From: Gordius sp. MW1
Lineage: Eukaryota; Nematomorpha; Gordioida; Gordea; Gordiidae
Direction of reading: 5' to 3'
Length of the DNA stretch: 64,000 nt
Assembly: GCA_964036665.1 (NCBI GenBank)
Contig: OZ038526.1
Span: 124,001 to 188,000, forward strand
The notes under the pieces were generated by a model that did no database searches, had not been told where the DNA came from, and saw nothing but the letters and a program-made list of their open reading frames with translations. This document shows, in pieces, positions 54,584-64,000 of the stretch (positions within the stretch are counted from its first letter, which is position 1; each line of letters begins with the position of its first letter). Position numbers and translations under genes: made by a program.

Positions 54584-56370
54584 AAATTTAGACAGAAATT
54601 TATCTAATATCCACAAATTTAGACAGAAATTTATAGAATATCCACAAATTTAGAGAGAAATTTCTAAAGAATCAAAATATTTAGACAGAAATTTATAGAA
54701 TATCCACAAATTTAGACAAAAATTTAAAAATAATCAAAAAATTTAGACAGAAATTTATCGAATATCCACAAATTTAGACAGAAATTTATAGAATATCCAC
54801 AAATTTAGAGAGAAATTTATAAAATCAAAAAATTTAGACAGAAATTTATAGAATATCCACAAATTTAGAGAGAAATTTATAAAGAATCAAAAAATTTAGA
54901 CAGAAATTTATAGAATATCCACAAATTTAGACAGAAATTTACAAAGAATCAAACAATTTAGAAAGAAATTTATAGAATATCCACAAATTTAGACAAAAAT
55001 TTAAAAATAATCAAAAAATTTAGACAGAAATTTATCGAATATCCACAAATTTAGACAGAATTTATAGAATATCCACAAATTTAGAGAGAAATTTATAGAA
55101 TATCCACAAATTTAGACAGAACTTTATCGAATATCCACAAATTTCGACAGAAATTTATAGAATTTCCACAAATTTAGACAAAAATTTAAAAATAATCAAA
55201 AAATTTAGACAGAAATTTATCGAATATCCACAAATTTAGACAGAAATTTATCGAATATCCACAAATTTAGACAGAAATTTATAGAATATTGTCAAATTTA
55301 GAGAGAAATTTATAAAGAATCAAAAAATTTAGACAGAAATTTATAGAATATCCACAAATTTAGACAAAATTAAAAATAATCAAAAAATTTAGACAGAAAT
55401 TTATAAAAAAAACCACAAATTTAGAGAGAAATTTATAGAATATCCACAAATTTAGAGAGAAATTTAAAAATAATCAAAAAAATTTAGACAGAAATTTATC
55501 GAATATCCACAAAGTTAGACAGAAATTTATCGAATATCCACAAATTTAGACAGAAATTTATAGAATATCCACAAATTTAGAGAGAAATTTATAAAGAATC
55601 AAAAAATTTAGACAGAAATTTATAGAATACACAAATTTAGACAAAAATTTAAAAATAATCAACAAATTTAGACAGAAATTTATCGAATATCCACAAATTT
55701 AGACAGAAATTTATAGAATATCCACAAATTTAGAGAGAAATTTATAGAATATCCACAAATTTAGAGAGAAATTTAAAAATAATCAAAAAATTTAGACAGA
55801 AATTTATCGAATATCCACAAATTTAAACAGAAATTTATAGAATATCCACAAATTTAGAGAGAAATTTATAGAATATCCACAAATTTAGACAGAACTTTAT
55901 CGAATATCCACAAATTTAGACAGAAATTTATAGAATATCCACAAATTTAGACAGAAATTTATAGAATATCCACAAATTTAGACAAAAATTTAAAAATAAT
56001 CAAAAAATTCAGACAAAAATTTATGGAATATCCACAAATTTAGACAGAAATTTATAGAATATTTTCAAATTTAGAGAGAAATAAAGAATCAAAAAATTTA
56101 GACAGAAATTTATAGAATATACACAAATTTAGACAAAAATTAAAAATAATCAAAAAATTTAGACAGAAATTTATAGAATATCCACAAATTTACACAAAAA
56201 TACAAAAATAATCAAAAAATTTAGACAGAAATTTATAGAATATCCACCAATTTAGACAAAAATTTAAAAATAATCAAAAAATTTAGACAGAAATTTATCG
56301 AATATCAACAAATTTAGACAAAAATTTAAAAATAATCAAAAAATTTTGACAGAAATTTATCGAATATCAA
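54584..56370 (+). repeat. satellite block, S type (1787 bp)
   Basis: Canonical S length and landmarks (TTTATAAAATC near 54829, GAATTTCCAC near 55162). AATACAAAAATAATC and AATTTTGACAG in the last 200 bp are private. Confidence 0.92.
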
Positions 56371-57232
56371 CCGTCTGTGGGATTTTCAACACGATAAAGA
56401 AGAAGAAGAAGCGTGAGTGGGCGTGAATTTTTTTTTAATACCACCGTGAGTGGGCGGGCCGTGAATAAAAATTTGGGCCCGCGCCCAACATGCATACATA
56501 AACACATTGCATACATACATAAATACATTACATGGCCGTGAATAAAAATTTGGGCCCGCGCCCAACATGCATACATACATACATAAACACATTGCATACA
56601 TACATAAATACATTACATACGTACATACATACCTTAGTACATACATACATACATTGCATACATAAATACATTGCAACATACATAAATACATTGTATACAT
56701 ACATATATATGTAGAAGATAGCTATATATAAGGATATTTTGCATATCTAATTCATGGTGGCTAAGAATGATTGTGCCAAATTTATTTTATGGATCTTTAA
56801 ATGTGGTATACACAAATAAATAAATCATTATTTTTACATTTTACACATAATTTTACTTTTATTATTCGTCTTCATCATATTTCGAAGCTATATGAAGTCT
56901 TAAGTTCAATCTTTTATACCGCCATCTATTATTTGTTTTAATTTAGATTTTTTTTAAGTTAATAATTTTTGATTATAAAGAGAATTACATATTTTTTGTT
57001 GAAATTTGCCGATGTATATCTGAAACCATGGTTGTAAGTACTAAATCTTTGATTGAAAAATATGGCCAAAATTATGATGTATTGTAAATTCTAAGATTCA
57101 TTGGAGGAAACTAAAAAAACAATGAATAAATGCGTTGTCATAAAATTAAAAATTATGTGAAATTGAACGTATGTTTTACCCAGTAGCGTAGTGAGGGGGG
57201 GGGGGATTTATAGATAAACAGAGAAATATTAA
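56371..57232 (+). repeat. spacer copy 16 (862 bp, G11), L lineage
   Basis: Full copy with G11 as in copy 13, but with the common TACATTGCAT instead of copy 13's TACAATGCAT. Confidence 0.93.
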
Positions 57233-60200
57233 AAATTTAGACAGAAATTTATCTAATATCCACAAATTTAGACAGAAATTTATAGAATATCCACAAATTT
57301 AGAGAGAAATTTCTAAAGAATCAAAATATTTAGACAGAAATTTATAGAATATCCACAAATTTAGACAAAAATTTAAAAATAATCAAAAAATTTAGACAGA
57401 AATTTATCGAATATCCACAAATTTAGACAGAATTTATAGAATATCCACAAATTTAGAGAGAAATTTATAGAATATCCACAAATTTAGACAGAACTTTATC
57501 GAATATCCACAAATTTCGACAGAAATTTATAGAATATCCACAAATTTAGACAAAAATTTAAAAATAAAAAAATTTAGACAGAAATTTATCGAATATCCAC
57601 AAATTTAGACAGAAATTTATCGAATATCCACAAATTTAGACAGAAATTTATAGAATATTGTCAAATTTAGAGAGAAATTTATAAAGAATCAAAAAATTTA
57701 GACAGAAATTTATAGAATATCCACAAATTTAGACAAAAATTAAAAATAATCAAAAAATTTATACAGAAATTTATAAAAAAACCACAAATTTAGAGAGAAA
57801 TTTATAGAATATCAACAAATTTAGAGAGAAATTTAAAAATAATCAAAAAAATTTAGACAGGAATTTATCGAATATCCACAAAGTTAGACAGAAATTTATC
57901 GAATATCCACAAATTTAGACAGAAATTTATAGAATATCCACAAATTTAGAGAGAAATTTATAAAGAATCAAAAAATTTTGACAGAAATTTATAGAATATC
58001 CACAAATTTAGACAAAAATTTAAAAATAATCAACAAATTTAGACAGAAATTTATCGAATATCCACAAATTTAGACAGAAATTTATAGAATATCCACAAAT
58101 TTAGAGAGAAATTTATAGAATATCCACAAATTTAGAGAGAAATTTAAAAATAATCAAAAAATTTAGACAGAAATTTATCGAATATCCACAAATTTAGACA
58201 GAAATTTATAGAATATCCACAAATTTAGAGAGAAATTTATAGAATATCCACAAATTTAGACAGAACTTTATAGAATATCCACAAATTTAGACAAAAATTT
58301 AAAAATAATCAAAAAATTCAGACAGAAATTTATGGAATATCCACAAATTTAGACAGAAATTTATCGAATATCCACAAATTTAGACAGAAATTTATAGAAT
58401 ATCCACAAATTTAGACAGAAATTTATAGAATATCCACAAATTTAGACAGAAATTTATAGAATATCCACAAATTTAGAGAGAAATTTATAAAGAATCAAAA
58501 AATTTAGACAGAAATTTATAGAATATCCACAAATTTAGACAGAAATTTACAAAGAATCAAAAAATTTAGACAAAAATTTATAGAATATCCACAAATTTAG
58601 ACAAAAATTTAAAAATAATCAAAAAATTTAGACAGAAATTTATCGAATATCCACAAATTTAGACAGAATTTATAGAATATCCACAAATTTAGAGAGAAAT
58701 TTATAGAATATCCACAAATTTAGACAGAACTTTATCGAATATCCACAAATTTCGACAGAAATTTATAGAATATCCACAAATTTAGACAAAAATTTAAAAA
58801 TAATCAAAAAATTTAGACAGAAATTTATCGAATATCCACAAATTTAGACAGAAATTTATCGAATATCCACAAATTTAGACAGAAATTTATAGAATATTGT
58901 CAAATTTAGAGAGAAATTTATAAAGAATCAAAAAATTTAGACAGAAATTTATAGAATATCCACAAATTTAGACAAAAATTAAAAATAATCAAACAATTTA
59001 TACAGAAATTTATAAAAAAACCACAAATTTAGAGAGAAATTTATAGAATATCCACAAATTTAGAGAGAAATTTAAAAATAATCAAAAAAATTTAGACAGG
59101 AATTTATCGAATATCCACAAAGTTAGACAGAAATTTATCGAATATCCACAAATTTAGACAGAAATTTATAGAATATCCACAAATTTAGAGAGAAATTTAT
59201 AAAGAATCAAAAAATTTAGACAGAAATTTATAGAATATCCACAAATTTAGACAAAAATTTAAAAATAATCAACAAATTTAGACAGAAATTTGTCGAATAT
59301 CCACAAATTTAGACAGAAATTTATAGAATATCCACAAATTTAGAGAGAAATTTATAGAATATCCACAAATTTAGAGAGAAATTTAAAAATAATCAAAAAA
59401 TTTAGACAGAAATTTATCGAATATCCACAAATTTAGACAGAAATTTATAGAATATCCACAAATTTAGAGAGAAATTTATAGAATATCCACAAATTTAGAC
59501 AGAACTTTATAGAATATCCACAAATTTAGACAAAAATTTAAAAATAATCAAAAAATTCAGACAGAAATTTATGGAATATCCACAAATTTAGACAGAAATT
59601 TATCGAATATCCACAAATTTAGACAGAAATTTATAGAATATCCACAAATTTAGACAGAAATTTATAGAATATCCACAAATTTAGACAGAAATTTATAGAA
59701 TATCCACAAATTTAGACAAAAATTTAAAAATAATCAAAAAATTCAGACAGAAATTTATGGAATATCCACAAATTTAGACAGAAATTTATAGAATATTCTC
59801 AAATTTAGAGAGAAATTTATAAAGAATCAAAAAATGTAGACAGAAATTTATAGAATATACACAAATTTAGACAAAAATTAAAAATAATCAAAAAATTTAG
59901 ACAGAAATTTATAAAAAAAACCACAAATTTAGAGAGAAATTTATAGAATATCCACAAATTTAGATAGAAATTTAAAAATAATCAAAAAAATTTAGACAGA
60001 AATTTATCGAATATCCACAAAGTTAGACAGAAATTTATCGAATATCCACAAATTTAGACAGAAATTTATAGAATATCCACAAATTTAGAGAGAAATTTAT
60101 AAAGAATCAAAAAATTTAGACAGAAATTTATAGAATGTCCACAAATTTAGACAAAAATTTAAAAATAATCAACAAATTTAGACAGAAATTTATCGAATAT

Positions 60201-63199
60201 CCACAAATTTAGACAGAAATTTATAGAATATCCTCAAATTTAGAGAGAAATTTATAGAATATCCACAAATTTAGACAGAAATTTAAAAATAATTAAAAAA
60301 TTTAGACAGAAATTTATCGAATATCCACAAATTTAGACAGAAATTTATAGAATATCCACAAATTTAGAGAGAAATTTATAGAATATCCACAAATTTAGAC
60401 AGAACTTTATCGAATATCCACAAATTTAGACAGAAATTTATAGAATATCCACAAATTTAGACAGAAATTTATAGAATATCCACAAATTTAGACAAAAATT
60501 TAAAAATAATCAAAAAATTCAGACAGAAATTTATGGAATATCCACAAATTTAGACAGAAATTTATAGAATATTCTCAAATTTAGAGAGAAATTTATAGAA
60601 TATCCACAAATTTAGACAAAAATTTAAAAATAATCAAAAAATTCAGACAGAAATTTATGGAATATCCACAAATTTAGACAGAAATTTATAGAATATTCTC
60701 AAATTTAGAGAGAAATTTATAAAGAATCAAAAAATGTAGACAGAAATTTATAGAATATACACAAATTTAGACAAAAATTAAAAATAATCAAAAAATTTAG
60801 ACAGAAATTTATAAAAAAACCACAAATTTAGAGAGAAATTTATAGAATATCCACAAATTTAGATAGAAATTTAAAAATAATCAAAAAAATTTAGACAGAA
60901 ATTTATCGAATATCCACAAAGTTAGACAGAAATTTATCGAATATCCACAAATTTAGACAGAAATTTATAGAATATCCACAAATTTAGAGAGAAATTTATA
61001 AAGAATCAAAAAATTTAGACAGAAATTTATAGAATGTCCACAAATTTAGACAAAAATTTAAAAATAATCAACAAATTTAGACAGAAATTTATCGAATATC
61101 CACAAATTTAGACAGAAATTTATAGAATATCCTCAAATTTAGAGAGAAATTTATAGAATATCCACAAATTTAGACAGAAATTTAAAAATAATCAAAAAAT
61201 TTAGACAGAAATTTATCGAATATCCACAAATTTAGACAGAAATTTATAGAATATCCACAAATTTAGAGAGAAATTTATAGAATATCCACAAATTTAGACA
61301 GAACTTTATCGAATATCCACAAATTTAGACAGAAATTTATAGAATATCCACAAATTTAGACAGAAATTTATAGAATATCCACAAATTTAGACAAAAATTT
61401 AAAAATAATCAAAAAATTCAGACAGAAATTTATGGAATATCCACAAATTTAGACAGAAATTTATAGAATATTCTCAAATTTAGAGAGAAATTTATAAAGA
61501 ATCAAAAAATTTAGACAGAAATTTATAGAATATACACAAATTTAGACAAAAATTAAAAATAATCAAAAAATTTAGACAGAAATTTATAGAATATCCACTA
61601 ATTTAGACAAAAATTTAAAAATAATCAAAAAATTTAGACAAAAATATATCGAATATCCACAAATTTAGTCAGAAATTTATAGAATATCCACAAATTTAGA
61701 CAAAAATTTAAAAATAATCAAAAAATTTAGACAGAAATTTATCTAACATATACAAATTTAGACAGAAATTTATAGAATATCCACAAATTTATAGAGAAAT
61801 TTATAAAGAATCAAAATATTTAGACAGAAATTTATAGAATATCCACAAATTTAGACAGAAATTTATAGAATATTCTCAAATTTAGAGAGAAATTTATAAA
61901 GAATCAAAAAATTTAGACAGAAATTTATAGAATATCCACAAATTTAGACAAAAATTAAAAATAATCAAAAAATTTAGACATAAATTTATAAAAAAACCAC
62001 AAATTTAGAGAGAAATTTATAGAATATCCACAAATTTAGAGAGAAATTTAAAAATAATCAAAAAAATTTAGACAGAAATTTATCAAATATCCACAAAGTT
62101 AGACAGAAATTTATCGAATATCCACAAATTTAGACAGAAATTTATAGAATATCCACAAATTTAGACAGAAATTTATAAAGAATCAAAAAGTTTAGACAGA
62201 AATTTATAGAATATCCACAAATTTAGACAAAAATTTAAAAATAATCAAAAAATTTAGACAGAAATTTATCGAATATCCACAAATTTAGACAGAAATTTAT
62301 AGAATATCCACAACTTTAGAGAGAAATTTATAGAATATCCACAAATTTAGACAAAAATTTAAAAATAATCAAAAAATTTAGACAGAACTTTATCGAATAT
62401 CCACAAATTTAGACAGAAATTTATAGAATATCCACAAATTTAGACAGAAATTTATAGAATATCCACAAATTTAGACAAAAATTTAAAAATAATCAAAAAA
62501 TTCAGACAGAAATTTATGGAATATCCACAAATTTAGACAGAAATTTATAGAATATTTTCAAATTTAGAGAGAAATAAAGAATCAAAAAATTTAGACAGAA
62601 ATTTATAGAATATACACAAATTTAGACAAAAATTAAAAATAATCAAAAAATTTAGACAGAAATTTATAGAATATCCACAAATTTACACAAAAATATAAAA
62701 ATAATCAAAAAATTTAGACAGAAATTTATAGAATATCCACCAATTTAGACAAAAATTTAAAAATAATCAAAAAATTTAGACAGAAATTTATCAAATATCG
62801 ACAAATTTAGACAAAAATTTAAAAATAATCAAAAAATTTAGACAGAAATTTATGGAATATCCACAAATTTAGACAGAAATTTATAGAATATTTTCAAATT
62901 TAGAGAGAAATAAAGAATCAAAAAATTTAGACAGAAATTTATAGAATATACACAAATTTAGACAAAAATTAAAAATAATCAAAAAATTTAGACAGAAATT
63001 TATAGAATATCCACAAATTTACACAAAAATATAAAAATAATCAAAAAATTTAGACAGAAATTTATAGAATATCCACCAATTTAGACAAAAATTTAAAAAT
63101 AATCAAAAAATTTAGACAGAAATTTATCGAATATCAACAAATTTAGACAAAAATTTAAAAATAATCAAAAAATTTAGACAGAAATTTATCGAATATCAA
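57233..63199 (+). repeat. satellite block, L type (5967 bp)
   Basis: Complete L order: 1239-bp duplication (57426/58662), 899/900-bp duplication (59796/60696), ATCTAACATATAC near 61740, CCACAACTTTAGAG near 62310, doubled right end. One base longer than the block at 43693. Confidence 0.91.
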
Positions 63200-64000
63200 C
63201 CGTCTGTGGGATTTTCAACACGATAAAGAAGAAGAAGAAGCGTGAGTGGGCGTGAATTTTTTTTTAATACCACCGTGAGTGGGCGGGCCGTGAATAAAAA
63301 TTTGGGCCCGCGCCCAACATGCATACATAAACACATTGCATACATACATAAATACATTACATGGCCGTGAATAAAAATTTGGGCCCGCGCCCAACATGCA
63401 TACATACATACATAAACACATTGCATACATACATAAATACATTACATACGTACATACATACCTTAGTACATACATACATACATTGCATACATAAATACAT
63501 TGCAACATACATAAATACATTGTATTATACATACATATATATGTAGAAGATAGCTATATATAAGGATATTTTGCATATCTAATTCATGGTGGCTAAGAAT
63601 GATTGTGCCAAATTTATTTTATGGATCTTTAAATGTGGTATACACAAATAAATAAATCATTATTTTTACATTTTACACATAATTTTACTTTTATTATTCG
63701 TCTTCATCATATTTCGAAGCTATATGAAGTCTTAAGTTCAATCTTTTATACCGCCATCTATTATTTGTTTTAATTTAGATTTTTTTTAAGTTAATAATTT
63801 TTGATTATAAAGAGAATTACATATTTTTTGTTGAAATTTGCCGATGTATATCTGAAACCATGGTTGTAAGTACTAAATCTTTGATTGAAAAATATGGCCA
63901 AAATTATGATGTATTGTAAATTCTAAGATTCATTGGAGGAAACTAAAAAAACAATGAATAAATGCGTTGTCATAAAATTAAAAATTATGTGAAATTGAAC
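63200..64000 (+). repeat. spacer copy 17, cut by the window end (801 bp)
   Basis: Reads as the other copies up to GAAATTGAAC, just before the hAT-like motif and G tract. It has a 3-bp insertion near 63525 (TGTATTATACATAC instead of TGTATACATAC), private to this copy, which shifts the TATA box to 63557. Confidence 0.92.

Larger units (their letters stand above)
53725..63199 (+). repeat. S+L higher-order dimer, copy c (9475 bp)
   Basis: S unit of 2646 bp plus L unit of 6829 bp, with the same internal landmark order as copy b. Private changes include AATACAAAAATAATC near 56200, AATTTTGACAG near 56344 and 57976, TATCAACAAATTTAGAG near 57812, TTTGTCG near 59290 and AATAATTAAAAAATTT near 60290. 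These show that it is not a plain sequencing duplicate of copy b. Confidence 0.9.

Noticed and set aside
1..64000. CRISPR array
   Set aside because: The 31-bp periodic units are contiguous, with no unique spacers between them and no cas genes. Base composition and the other features fit a eukaryotic satellite.
1..64000. Ribosomal DNA intergenic spacer
   Set aside because: Subrepeats plus a repeated promoter-like segment recall rDNA spacers, but no 18S, 5.8S or 28S sequence appears in 64 kb and the repeated segment recurs every 1.8-6.9 kb. Not excluded for the regions outside the window.
1..64000. Telomeric repeats
   Set aside because: No TTAGG, TTAGGG, TTTAGGG or TCAGG runs. TTTAG occurs inside the monomer but not as a tandem telomere unit.

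Overview
This window is non-coding eukaryotic satellite DNA. It contains no protein-coding gene, rRNA, tRNA or CRISPR array that I can support. It is built from two components, always in the same head-to-tail orientation. The first is a very AT-rich satellite with a 31-bp monomer. The second is an approximately 860-bp unique spacer that occurs 17 times, the last copy cut by the window end. The AT-rich monomers, the (CATA)n tracts, a TATA-box/AATAAA layout in the spacer and a motif like a hAT transposon terminus suggest an animal, perhaps an arthropod or other invertebrate. I do not recognise the satellite and cannot name the taxon; the organism call is inference.

Layout: satellite block 1-717, then spacer copies beginning at 718, 7115, 9849, 12798, 15444, 19287, 22695, 25372, 27188, 30596, 33242, 40185, 42831, 49659, 53725, 56371 and 63200, each followed by a satellite block of 0.96 to 6.1 kb. 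The monomer has three recurring forms, all 31 bp with AAATTT at positions 1-6 and 13-18. Form A continues AGACAG and ends GAATATCCAC. Form B continues AGACAA and ends AAAAATAATCAAA. Form C continues AGAGAG and ends ATAAAGAATCAAA.

Order exists above the monomer. Blocks fall into two lineages. Short (S) blocks are about 1787 bp and follow spacers with a G8 tract. Long (L) blocks are about 5.5-6.1 kb when complete and follow spacers with a G9-G11 tract. Intact L blocks contain a 1239-bp internal duplication (40 monomers, net -1) and an 899-bp internal duplication (29 monomers). S and L units join into dimers of about 9.5 kb, seen three times (30596-40184, 40185-49658, 53725-63199). Several other blocks (20146-22694, 28047-30595, 50518-53724, 26232-27187) are in-register S/L chimeras or deletions, as expected from unequal exchange.

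The spacer holds the only complex sequence: a (AAG)5 tract, a T9 tract, a GC-rich 77/85-bp duplication, a long CATA-rich alternating purine-pyrimidine stretch, a consensus TATA box with an initiator-like TCA 27-29 bp downstream, overlapping AATAAA signals, and a G8-G11 tract next to CAGTAGCGTAGTGAGG. It is nearly identical in all copies. That may reflect concerted evolution rather than function. Unit lengths and landmark positions were counted by hand; no alignment or database search was run.
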